From contig NZ_JAOWLB010000001.1 in the NCBI RefSeq assembly GCF_025751555.1, positions 124,001 to 188,000 of the forward strand: DNA of 64,000 bases, in the 5' to 3' direction. Position numbers and translations under genes: made by a program. Origin of the DNA: Ruegeria aquimaris (GTDB lineage: Bacteria > Pseudomonadota > Alphaproteobacteria > Rhodobacterales > Rhodobacteraceae). Shown piece by piece: positions 9,130 through 16,481 of the stretch; the stretch's first letter is position 1; every line of letters starts with the position of its first letter. Under the pieces are notes generated by a model that saw only the letters and a list, made by a program, of their open reading frames with translations, did not search any database and was not told where the DNA came from.

Positions 9130-9873
9130 TCAACCGGCCCAGCCGCCGTCGATGATATGCGCCTGCCCCGTCGTGAACGCACTTTCATCCGAGGCGAGAT
9201 AGACCGCAAGCGCGGCAATCTCTTCGGCCTTGCCGATCCGGCCCATAGGCTGGCGTGCGACAAAAGCTTTCATCGCCGCCTCGTAGTCACCCGTGGCGCG
9301 CAGCCGGTCATGCAGCGAGGGGCTTTCCACCGTGCCCGGGCAGATCGCGTTACAGCGCACCCCTTGGGTGATGTAGTCCTTGGCCACAGCCTTGGTCATG
9401 CCGATGACCGCCGCCTTGGTGGCGCCATAGACGAACCGGTTCGGCGCCCCGATGATCGACGAGGCCGCCGAGGACATGTTGATGATCGAGCCTTTACCGC
9501 GCGCCAGCATCCCCGGCAGCGCTGCCCGCATGGTGCGGAACATCGACCGCACGTTGAGGTCAAAGGCGAAATCCCAGTCCTCGTCCGTAGCATCCAGGAT
9601 GGTGCCGTGATGCACGAAGCCCGCGCAATTGAACAGGATGTCGGGGTTCGCTCCACCCACAATCTCGGCCACCTGCGCGTTGTCGCGCACGTCAAGCCTC
9701 GTCACCTCCAGATCTCCCACCGCGTCCGATTTCAGCGCCGAAAGCATCTCGGCATTGATATCGGTCGCCAACACCTTGGCGCCCTCGGCGGCCATGGCCA
9801 GTGCCGTGGCTCGTCCGATCCCCTGTCCGGCCGCCGTCACCAGCGCCGTCTTACCAGCTAGTCTTTGTGTCAT
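9130..9873 (-). CDS. SDR, 2-keto-3-deoxy-L-fuconate dehydrogenase-like
   Basis: 247 residues, classical SDR: cofactor motif TAAGQGIG (residues about 13-20) with a TDIN acidic turn favouring NAD, NCAG, catalytic Ser in [13 protein letters not shown] (YxxxK), and [10 protein letters not shown]. The segment [14 protein letters not shown] and the ending [12 protein letters not shown] closely resemble mammalian BDH2 and the bacterial 2-keto-3-deoxy-L-fuconate dehydrogenases. These oxidise C4 of 2-keto-3-deoxy acids to 2,4-diketo acids. The product would be the substrate of the FAH-family hydrolase two genes downstream. Its ATG overlaps the stop of the zinc dehydrogenase gene by 4 bases. Confidence 0.85.
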   Translation of the reverse strand: MTQRLAGKTALVTAAGQGIGRATALAMAAEGAKVLATDINAEMLSALKSDAVGDLEVTRLDVRDNAQVAEIVGGANPDILFNCAGFVHHGTILDATDEDWDFAFDLNVRSMFRTMRAALPGMLARGKGSIINMSSAASSIIGAPNRFVYGATKAAVIGMTKAVAKDYITQGVRCNAICPGTVESPSLHDRLRATGDYEAAMKAFVARQPMGRIGKAEEIAALAVYLASDESAFTTGQAHIIDGGWAG

Positions 9874-10901
9874 GTCGAAAAATCCAGATGCACTTTCATT
9901 GATTGGGTACGGTCGCCGGCCAGGTCAAAGGCTTCGCGCGCCTTTGACAAAGGAAAGCTACCGCTGAGGATCGGTGTCACGTCGATCCGGCCACTGGCGA
10001 TGGCCGAGACCGCGTCGCCAAAGGCGTGGTGGAACCGGAACGAGCCGCGCAGGTCGATTTCGCGGGCGATGGCCAGGTTCCGGTTGAAGCCGATCTCGCC
10101 GCCGAGACCCAGCATCACCATCACCCCGCGCGGGCGCAGGCAGGCCAATCCGTCGTTGAAGGCGCTGGCAACGCCGGTCGCCTCGAACATCACGTCAAAA
10201 CAACCCTTGCCCTTGGCAAACTCGGCGTTCCAACCAGGTTGCGTGGCGTCCAGCGCCCGATCCGCGCCCATCGTGCGGGCCCGCTCCAGCGCCACGGTCA
10301 TGACATCGGTCACCACCACTTCGGCCGCTCCCGCTGCCTTTGCCGCCAGCAGCACCAGCGCGCCAATCGGGCCGCAGCCGGTGACCAGCACGCGCCGCCC
10401 CTCCAGTGGACCGGCGCGTTCCAGCGCATGCAGTACCACCGCCAGCGGTTCAGCGCAGGCGGCGTGGGTCGGAGGAACATATGCGGGCAGCTTGTGACAC
10501 TGATCGGGCCGCGCCAGGATCACGTCCCGGAACGCGCCCTGGATATGCGGTACCGGCATCGCCGAGCCATAGAACCGCATATTTTCGCAATGCATCTCCA
10601 GCGCGGCGCGGCAATACTGACAGGTGCCGCAATTGCGGCTGGGCGAGACGGCGACCAGATCACCCTCCTCCAGACCGCATTCGCCCGGGGCCGACAACAC
10701 CCGGCCCGCCACCTCATGACCCAGGATCATCGGTTCGATCATCCGCACAGAGCCGAACCCGCCATGCTGATAATAATGCAGGTCCGAGCCGCAGATGCCG
10801 CCGGCCTCGATACGCACCTGAACCATCCCTTCGATTGGGTCCGGCGCGGTGCGGGTTTCCACCCGCAGATCGTGCGGTGCATGCAGAACGACGGCTCTCA
10901 T
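9870..10901 (-). CDS. Zinc-dependent alcohol dehydrogenase, L-idonate 5-dehydrogenase-like
   Basis: 343 residues, the same length as E. coli IdnD and very similar in the N-terminal half: GGICGSDLHYYQHG, LGHEVAG, the structural zinc cysteines in NCGTCQYC plus MHCENM, and RFYGSAMPVPH. The Rossmann motif is GCGPIGALV (about residue 170), and RGSFRFHHAF matches IdnD near the end. L-idonate 5-dehydrogenase converts L-idonate to 5-keto-D-gluconate. An IdnO-like SDR that would take the next step starts 95 bases away on the other strand, which supports the call. This is the first gene of the minus-strand operon. Confidence 0.82.
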   Translation of the reverse strand: MRAVVLHAPHDLRVETRTAPDPIEGMVQVRIEAGGICGSDLHYYQHGGFGSVRMIEPMILGHEVAGRVLSAPGECGLEEGDLVAVSPSRNCGTCQYCRAALEMHCENMRFYGSAMPVPHIQGAFRDVILARPDQCHKLPAYVPPTHAACAEPLAVVLHALERAGPLEGRRVLVTGCGPIGALVLLAAKAAGAAEVVVTDVMTVALERARTMGADRALDATQPGWNAEFAKGKGCFDVMFEATGVASAFNDGLACLRPRGVMVMLGLGGEIGFNRNLAIAREIDLRGSFRFHHAFGDAVSAIASGRIDVTPILSGSFPLSKAREAFDLAGDRTQSMKVHLDFST

Positions 10902-10944
10902 TGCAGATACTCCCTTGCTCGCCCGGTCGGCGACGGGCGGGCTA

Positions 10945-10960
10945 GTGTTTCCGCAAACAC
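10945..10960. promoter_or_regulatory. 16-bp palindrome in the idnD/idnO-like divergent promoter region
   Basis: GTGTTT and AAACAC are perfect 6-base arms around CCGC, in the 95-base gap between the divergent zinc dehydrogenase (start 10901) and IdnO-like (start 10997) genes. A single site in this position could control both operons. No regulator gene lies immediately beside it; the nearest is the GntR/FCD gene at 13618. A second GC-rich inverted pair (CGCCCG at 10920-10925 with CGGGCG at 10934-10939) lies next to it. Confidence 0.42.
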
Positions 10961-10996
10961 GCTCCTAGAGTGACCCCGAACAGGGGAGGAAACGGA

Positions 10997-11758
10997 ATGA
11001 GCGGATTGTTCGACCTTACGGGCCGCCGGGCCTTGGTCACAGGGTCCAGCATGGGCATCGGCCTGGCATTGGCGCGCGGGCTGGCGCAACACGGCGCCTC
11101 TGTCGTGCTCAACGCGCGCAACGCTGCGCGGCTGGAAGACGTCGCCGGGGCGTTGCGCGCCGAAGGGCATGAGGTGGCCACCGCCGCGTTTGACGTCACC
11201 GATAAGGACGCCGTGACCGCCGCCATCGCGCAGATCGAAGCACAAGCCCCGCTCGACATCCTGATCAACAACGCCGGGATGCAGCATCGCGCGCCGCTCG
11301 AGGATTTTCCCGAAGAGCGATGGGATGCCCTGTTCTCCACCAATGTCAAAAGCGCCTTTCTGGTCGGCCAGGCGGTTGCCCATCCCATGATCGCACGGGG
11401 GCGTGGGCGCATCATCAACATCGCCTCGGTGCAAAGCGAACTCGCCCGCCCCGGTATTGCCCCCTATACCGCCACCAAGGGTGCAATCCGCAACCTGACG
11501 CGCGGCATGGCCACCGACTGGGCGAAACACGGGCTTCAAGTCAACGCCATCGCGCCCGGGTACTTCAAGACCCCGCTCAACCAGGCGCTGGTCGACGATC
11601 CGGCCTTTTCCGAATGGCTGGCCAAACGCACCCCGGCGGGCCGCTGGGGCAATGTCGAAGAACTCGTGGGAGCGGCGGTCTTCCTGTCCTCGGACGCCGC
11701 AAGCTTCGTCAACGGCCACACACTGTTCGTCGATGGCGGCATCACCGCGTCGCTGTAG
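10997..11758 (+). CDS. SDR, gluconate 5-dehydrogenase (IdnO)-like
   Basis: 253 residues from the ATG at 10997, which has a GGGGAGG site; an upstream in-frame codon at 10970 lacks one. Classical SDR features: TGSSMGIG (residues about 14-21) with an NARN turn favouring NADP, NNAG, and IASVQSELARPGIAPYTATK including the catalytic Tyr and Lys. APGYFKTPLNQALV, AKRTPAGRWG and SSDAASFVNGHTLFVDGG follow E. coli IdnO closely. The reaction would be 5-keto-D-gluconate to D-gluconate. It opens a three-gene plus-strand operon divergent from the IdnD-like gene. Confidence 0.85.
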   Translation: MSGLFDLTGRRALVTGSSMGIGLALARGLAQHGASVVLNARNAARLEDVAGALRAEGHEVATAAFDVTDKDAVTAAIAQIEAQAPLDILINNAGMQHRAPLEDFPEERWDALFSTNVKSAFLVGQAVAHPMIARGRGRIINIASVQSELARPGIAPYTATKGAIRNLTRGMATDWAKHGLQVNAIAPGYFKTPLNQALVDDPAFSEWLAKRTPAGRWGNVEELVGAAVFLSSDAASFVNGHTLFVDGGITASL

Positions 11759-11771
11759 GGGAGAATGAGAG

Positions 11772-12653
11772 ATGCAGATAGGGTTCCTGGGCACCGGTCT
11801 GATGGGCGCGCATATGGTGCGCAACCTGCTCAAGGCGGGCCATATCGTCACCGTGTGGAACCGCACCGCCGCCAAGGCCGAGGTACTGGCGGCAGACGGT
11901 GCAACCGTCGCCGCTTCGCCCGACCGGGCCGTGGTCGGGGCCGAGATGGTGATCTCGATGCTGGCCGATGGCCCCGCGACCGAGGCGATCCTGTCGGACC
12001 CCACCCTGCGGCAGGCGCTGCCCCCCGGCTCGACCTGGGTCGACATGTCCTCGGCAAAGCCAGAGGAATCCCGCGCCCATGCGCATGACCTTGCAACGCT
12101 GGGCGTTGCACATCTGGACGCGCCCGTTTCGGGCGGGACACGCGGGGCCGAGGCAGGTACGCTGGCCATCATGGTGGGTGGCGCGGCGGAGACCTTCGAC
12201 CGCGCGCGCCCGGCGCTGGAGGCGATGGGCCGCCCGGTGCTGGTCGGCCCCAGCGGATCGGGCCAATTGGCCAAGCTTGCCAACCAGGCGGTGGTCGCCA
12301 TCACGATTTCCGCCGTGGCCGAGGCGATGCTGCTCTTGGAACAGGGCGGCGCCGATCCGGCGGCGGTGCGTGACGCGCTGAAGGGCGGGTTCGCAGACAG
12401 CACCATTCTGCAACAGCATGGCGCCCGCATGAGCGCGCGTGACTTCGCGCCGGGCGGGTTTACCCGGCTCCAGATCAAGGATCTCGACAATGTACTGGGC
12501 GAGGCCGCAAGCCTGGGCCTGACCCTGCCCGCGACCCAGGAAACCCGGCGCCGCTTTGCCCGGCTGCGCGACGATATGGCAGGTGGAGAACTTGACCACT
12601 CCGCTCTGTTCATGGAGCTTTGCAACCTCAACCAGTTGGAGACCGGCAGATGA
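11772..12653 (+). CDS. 2-hydroxy-3-oxopropionate (tartronate semialdehyde) reductase-like, HIBADH family
   Basis: 293 residues, beta-hydroxyacid dehydrogenase family. Features are the N-terminal GFLGTGLMG cofactor motif, DAPVSGGTRGAEAGTL (substrate-binding signature, about residues 117-132), the catalytic Lys in GQLAKLANQ, and KGGFADSTILQQH with LQIKDLDN and DHSAL near the end, as in E. coli GarR. GarR reduces tartronate semialdehyde to D-glycerate, the step after a GarL-type aldolase such as the one at 3580. L-threonate dehydrogenase (LtnD) is a paralogue and is the main alternative, given the DenD-like gene that follows by a 4-base overlap. Confidence 0.82.
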   Translation: MQIGFLGTGLMGAHMVRNLLKAGHIVTVWNRTAAKAEVLAADGATVAASPDRAVVGAEMVISMLADGPATEAILSDPTLRQALPPGSTWVDMSSAKPEESRAHAHDLATLGVAHLDAPVSGGTRGAEAGTLAIMVGGAAETFDRARPALEAMGRPVLVGPSGSGQLAKLANQAVVAITISAVAEAMLLLEQGGADPAAVRDALKGGFADSTILQQHGARMSARDFAPGGFTRLQIKDLDNVLGEAASLGLTLPATQETRRRFARLRDDMAGGELDHSALFMELCNLNQLETGR

Positions 12654-13621
12654 GTATTCTGATCCTTGGTGGCGGGGGAATGGTCGGGCAGAAACTGGCC
12701 CATTCTCTTGCCGATCACGGCCTGACAGGACATGAAGGCGCGCCCGTCACCCTGTTCGATATCGGTTTCCCCGAAACCGGTGCGCCGGGGCAGCAGATTC
12801 GCGGCTCGGTCACCGACCCGCTTGCCATGCGTCGTCTCGCCGCCGCGCGGCCAGAGGTGATCTTTCACCTCGCTTCCATCGTTTCGGGAGAGGCCGAGGC
12901 CGATTTCGAGCTGGGCTGGCTCACCAATATGCAAAGCTTCTGGACCCTGCTGGAAGCTCTGCGCGCCGAACACCTGACCTCGAGCGGCAACTATCGCCCC
13001 CGTTTCGTCTTTACCTCGTCCATCGCGGTATTTGGCGGCCCCTACCCCGACAAGATCGGCGACGAATTCCTCAGCGCGCCGCTGACGTCTTATGGCGCGC
13101 AGAAGGCCTGCAACGAGCTCATGCTGACCGATTTCTCGCGCAAGGGGTACGTCGATGGGATCTCGATCAGGTTGCCGACCATTTGCGTGCGCCCCGGCAA
13201 GGCGAACAAGGCCGCCTCGTCCTTTTTCTCGGGCATCATCCGTGAACCGTTGAACGGGCTGGAAGCGATCCTGCCCGTGCCCGACACAGTGCGCCACTGG
13301 CACGCATCGCCACGCTCGGCCGTAGGCTTCCTGCGCCATGCCTCCACCATGGATCTGGGCCGGTTGCACGACCGCCGCGCGCTCAGCATGCCGGGTGTCT
13401 CCTGCACCGTCGCCGAGCAGATCGAAGCTCTGCGCGCCATCGCTGGAAACAACGTTGTGTCTCTGATCCGATCGGAACCGGACGAAACAGTGCAGCGCAT
13501 CGTCCAGGGCTGGCCACGCGACTTTGACGCCGCACGCGCCCGGAAACTGGGATTCGCCGCCGAAAGCGACTTTGCCGAGATCATCCGCATCTATCTGGAG
13601 GACGATCTGCATCGGGGCTAG
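12650..13621 (+). CDS. D-erythronate dehydrogenase-like (DenD), extended SDR
   Basis: 323 residues, starting at the ATG that overlaps the preceding stop (ATGA). The N-terminal GGGGMVGQKLA is a Rossmann motif, IFHLASIVSGEAEADFELG is a strong DenD-type signature, FTSSIAVFGGPYPDKI and YGAQK give the catalytic Ser/Tyr/Lys, and GISIRLPTICVRPGKANKAA with RHWHASPRSAVGF are typical of the family. DenD oxidises D-erythronate in the four-carbon acid pathway. The usual partners OtnK, OtnC and OtnI are absent from this window, so the product must be handled elsewhere or the substrate differs. Its TAG interlocks tail to tail with the TAG of the GntR regulator. Confidence 0.83.
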   Translation: MSILILGGGGMVGQKLAHSLADHGLTGHEGAPVTLFDIGFPETGAPGQQIRGSVTDPLAMRRLAAARPEVIFHLASIVSGEAEADFELGWLTNMQSFWTLLEALRAEHLTSSGNYRPRFVFTSSIAVFGGPYPDKIGDEFLSAPLTSYGAQKACNELMLTDFSRKGYVDGISIRLPTICVRPGKANKAASSFFSGIIREPLNGLEAILPVPDTVRHWHASPRSAVGFLRHASTMDLGRLHDRRALSMPGVSCTVAEQIEALRAIAGNNVVSLIRSEPDETVQRIVQGWPRDFDAARARKLGFAAESDFAEIIRIYLEDDLHRG

Positions 13622-14268
13622 AGCGATCTGGCCAAGTGATCGACAATGGCCGCCTTGCAGCGATTGACATCCCGGGCCAGCGCCGCGTCGACGATAGCCT
13701 TGTGCTCTCGGATGATGGCCTCGAAGTAGTTGGCTCCAAAATCCCGCTCGGCGCCGACGACCTGCTGCCGGAACAGCGTATAGATCCGGTCATAGGTCTC
13801 CATCAGGATGGGAGACCCGCAGGCCGAGATAAGCATGGTATGAAACCCGATCTCGGCGTCGGACCAGACGTCCATGTAGGGCGACACGTCCGTGACATGG
13901 GCGATCTGGCTTTCGATATGGCTCAACTTGTGATGCGCCGCGGACAACGACGCCTCCCACTCCAGCCCTCCCATCCGAATGGAGCGCTCGGCGCCCTCAT
14001 GCTCCAGCAGGATCCGGAATCGCGTCACGTCGCTGCGCCGTTCGGACGAGGATGGCGAGGCGCGGAAACCGCGCTGCTCCTCGAACTCGACCAATCCAGT
14101 GGGCAGCAGGCGCATCAGAACATCCCGCACCGTATTGGCGGAAACACCGTATAATCCTTGAAGGTCCGCGGGCTTGAGCCGCTCGCCCGGCTTGATGACA
14201 GCCGTCATAAGCTTGCGATGCAGATCATCGTAAATGTCAGCCGTTTCTATCTTCATTTTCTGATTCAT
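13618..14268 (-). CDS. GntR-family transcriptional regulator, FCD (FadR) subfamily
   Basis: 216 residues from the ATG at 14268 (MNQKMKIE); an in-frame upstream codon at 14319 is possible. The N-terminal winged helix spans about residues 8-65 (KPADLQGLYGVSANTVRDVL). The C-terminal FCD domain carries the expected acidic and histidine ligands (DAEIGFHTML, IREHKAIVDAA). Members of this group bind sugar acids or organic acids and usually repress an adjacent catabolic operon. It is divergent from the TRAP-transporter operon with a 257-base gap, so that operon is the likely target. Confidence 0.92.
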   Translation of the reverse strand: MNQKMKIETADIYDDLHRKLMTAVIKPGERLKPADLQGLYGVSANTVRDVLMRLLPTGLVEFEEQRGFRASPSSSERRSDVTRFRILLEHEGAERSIRMGGLEWEASLSAAHHKLSHIESQIAHVTDVSPYMDVWSDAEIGFHTMLISACGSPILMETYDRIYTLFRQQVVGAERDFGANYFEAIIREHKAIVDAALARDVNRCKAAIVDHLARSL

Positions 14269-14400
14269 GCCGGATGCCCCGGACCCGTTTCTGTGTCGTT
14301 CGGCTGTATCTAACTGCATCTGCGCGCCCTGTCCCGGCCCGTTTGCAAATCAAAATCATGATGCGTCGCATTATTGGAAGTTTCAAGGATTTTCAAAATT

Positions 14401-14417
14401 TTTCCGATTTCCGAAAT
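14401..14417. promoter_or_regulatory. Tandem TTTCCGA repeat and ATTTC-C-GAAAT palindrome upstream of TRAP operon
   Basis: Two TTTCCGA copies lie head to tail at 14401-14414, and the second is part of a perfect 11-base palindrome (14407-14417). The site is in an AT-rich block of the 257-base GntR/dctP gap. TTGGCA (14423-14428) and TAGGCT 17 bases later may be the dctP promoter, which would put the repeat just upstream of the -35. An operator role for the FCD regulator is inferred. Another short palindrome, ATCATGAT, lies near 14355. Confidence 0.4.
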
Positions 14418-14525
14418 TGTTGTTGGCATGCGGGCACGCGATTGCTAGGCTTTGCGGTGCGACACCCCTCGGCGAAGACAGAAAATGCGCCCGGCGGGGT
14501 CTATTCGTGCAACGGGAGGAGAAAC

Positions 14526-15542
14526 ATGAAACTCATTCGCATGGCGGCCGTGGCCGCCAGTACCTTGGCGCTTTTCGCGGGTGCTGCATCGGCCGATACG
14601 ACCAAGCTGCGCATCCAGACCCACTATGCGCCGGAAACGGTGTCGGGCAAACTGGCGGCCCGCTATGTCGAAGACATCCAGACCATGTCCAACGGCGAGA
14701 TCGAAGTCGAGATGTTCTACTCGTCTTCAGTGGTGAAATCGGTCGAAACCTTTGACGCGGCGGCCACCGGGATTCTCGACTGCGACATGACCGGCGGCGG
14801 CTATCAAACCGGCAAGAACTCGGCATTCCAGTTCGTCGGCGATATCATGGGCGGCTATTCGACCCCCTATCAACAGCTCAGCTGGCTGTATTTCGGCGGC
14901 GGTCTCGAAGCGGCGGCACCGCTCTACAACAAGTACGGAATGGAACTGATCGGCTGGTGGGTCTACGGGCAGGAGAGCTTTGCTTCGTCCAAGCCCATTT
15001 CCAAGGTCGACGACTTCAAGGATTGGAAATTCCGCTCACCCCCGGGCATGGAAACCAAGATCTTCGAGAAACTGGGCGCCAAGCCGATCGTGATGGATTT
15101 CACCGAGATCTTCACCGCGCTTGAAACCGGGATCATCGACGGCGCCGATGCGTCGGGCCTGGCCAACAACGTCGGTCTGGGTCTCTATGACATCGTGAAA
15201 TACGCCAACTTCCCCGGCTTCCACTCGATGCCGTCGGACCACCTGGCCTGCAACAAGGCCGTCTTCGACGCGATGCCCGCGCATCACCAGAAGATCATGA
15301 AAGTGGCCATGGAAGCCCTGGCCCTGCGCACCGCGCTGACCTTTGAAAAGGCCAACGCTGAAGCCGCTGCAAAACTGCGCGCCGACGGCGTGACGCTCAG
15401 CGAATGGGCGCCGGAAGAGCTTCAGAAATTCCGCAACGCGGCACAGGCCACCTGGCCGGAATTCGCCGACACGCCGGAGGCCAAGGCGCTGGTGGAAAGC
15501 CACATCGCCTATCTGACCCAACTGGGTCTGGTGCAGCAGTAA
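14526..15542 (+). CDS. dctP: TRAP transporter substrate-binding protein DctP
   Basis: 338 residues from the ATG at 14526, which has a GGGAGGAG site. The sequence upstream of this ATG is open but non-coding in character. Signal peptide 1-23 ends in ASA. The DctP fold is recognised by the conserved carboxylate-binding Arg region (WKFRSPPGMETKIFEKLGA), EIFTALETGIIDGAD and the late PGFHSMPSDHLACNK segment. The pattern YQTGKNSAFQF and the lengths of the partner proteins resemble the lactate/2-keto-acid group of TRAP systems. It captures an organic acid in the periplasm for DctQM. A strong hairpin follows the stop. Confidence 0.93.
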   Translation: MKLIRMAAVAASTLALFAGAASADTTKLRIQTHYAPETVSGKLAARYVEDIQTMSNGEIEVEMFYSSSVVKSVETFDAAATGILDCDMTGGGYQTGKNSAFQFVGDIMGGYSTPYQQLSWLYFGGGLEAAAPLYNKYGMELIGWWVYGQESFASSKPISKVDDFKDWKFRSPPGMETKIFEKLGAKPIVMDFTEIFTALETGIIDGADASGLANNVGLGLYDIVKYANFPGFHSMPSDHLACNKAVFDAMPAHHQKIMKVAMEALALRTALTFEKANAEAAAKLRADGVTLSEWAPEELQKFRNAAQATWPEFADTPEAKALVESHIAYLTQLGLVQQ

Positions 15543-15549
15543 CGCTTGC

Positions 15550-15574
15550 GGGCGGGGTCTCTGCGACCCCGCCC
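15550..15574 (+). promoter_or_regulatory. Perfect 10-bp hairpin between dctP and dctQ
   Basis: GGGCGGGGTC and GACCCCGCCC pair exactly around a TCTGC loop, starting 8 bases after the dctP stop. No T-run follows, so it is not a standard intrinsic terminator. Such intercistronic stems after binding-protein genes usually protect the upstream message or partly block transcription, giving more binding protein than membrane subunits. That role is inferred here. Confidence 0.65.
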
Positions 15575-15635
15575 CCTGCTCGCCGCGTACCGGGTCCGCC
15601 GGTCATCCCAGAAAATCTCAATCGCGGAGGTTCGG

Positions 15636-16481
15636 ATGCAGCAACGATCCGGCAGTCTCGTGGAATGGCTGGTACCCTTGGCGTTCATCGTCTGCGCGGG
15701 CTGGCTGGCCTGGCATCTGCCCGCCTTCATTCTGGACTTCCTGCCACCGCAGGATCCATCGCAGTTCGACAAGCTGAGCGCCCTTTTCAAACGCAACGAT
15801 GTCACGCCCGACATGCCCGGCCTGTTCGGCGGGTTTGCCGACATTTTCGACTGGCTGGCCCTGCTATTGCTGCCCGTGACGCTTGTCGCTGGCGTTCTCA
15901 CCGTTCGTCGCGCGCCGATGGAGTTCGAGGCCTGGGGCCCGCTCGACCGGCTGTCGGTCTTTATTGGCCGGGTCACCATGATGCTGATCGTGGTGCTCTG
16001 CTGCGTCATGCTTTACGAGGTCTTCGTTCGCTACGTGCTGAACGCGGCCACCCTTTGGGCCAACGAGCTGTCGCTCTGGCTTGCGGGGTTCGTGTTCCTC
16101 TGCGCCGGTCTCTATGCGATGCAGCAGCGCAGCCATATCCGCATTTTCCTGCTGTACGACATGTTGCCCCGATCCTTGCAACGGGTCTGTGACACGATCT
16201 CGACCGTGCTGATCGTCACCTTTGCCTTTTTCCTTGTCTACGGGGGGTATGGCGAGGCGCTGGACAAACTCTATCGGTGGGAAACCTTCGGCACAGCGTT
16301 CGATCCGCCGATACCCGCCACGATCAAGCCAATGGTGCTGGTGGTTGTCGTCCTTGTCGCGGTGCAGGCCATCATCAACCTCGTCAGCGACTGGAATGCC
16401 GAAGCGGTCATTCACACTGCCGCCGACGATATCGACGCCGAAGAGCTTGAGGCCCTGAAACGCCAGGTGGGGAACAACTGA
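15636..16481 (+). CDS. dctQ: TRAP transporter small permease DctQ (extended form)
   Basis: 281 residues from the ATG at 15636, which has a GGAGG site. Common DctQ proteins have about 160-200 residues and four membrane segments. This one has two extra hydrophobic segments in the first 105 residues (WLVPLAFIVCAGWLAWHL and WLALLLLPVTLVAGVL) before the four DctQ helices. The core is marked by YEVFVRYVLNAATLWANELS. Long DctQ forms occur with the long DctM class, as here. It joins DctM in the inner membrane. Its TGA shares one base with the dctM ATG. Confidence 0.9.
   Translation: MQQRSGSLVEWLVPLAFIVCAGWLAWHLPAFILDFLPPQDPSQFDKLSALFKRNDVTPDMPGLFGGFADIFDWLALLLLPVTLVAGVLTVRRAPMEFEAWGPLDRLSVFIGRVTMMLIVVLCCVMLYEVFVRYVLNAATLWANELSLWLAGFVFLCAGLYAMQQRSHIRIFLLYDMLPRSLQRVCDTISTVLIVTFAFFLVYGGYGEALDKLYRWETFGTAFDPPIPATIKPMVLVVVVLVAVQAIINLVSDWNAEAVIHTAADDIDAEELEALKRQVGNN

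Noticed and set aside
10898-13612. A 904-residue minus-strand open frame opposite the IdnO-like, GarR-like and DenD-like genes
   Set aside because: It is the shadow of three well-recognised plus-strand genes in high-GC DNA; its translation is low-complexity, rich in Arg/Ala/Ser/Gly and has no domain.
14432-14445. Sigma-54-like GG...GC arrangement upstream of dctP (GGGCACGCGATTGC)
   Set aside because: When GGCACG is aligned to the consensus, the spacing to TTGC is one base short, and no enhancer-binding protein gene is nearby.
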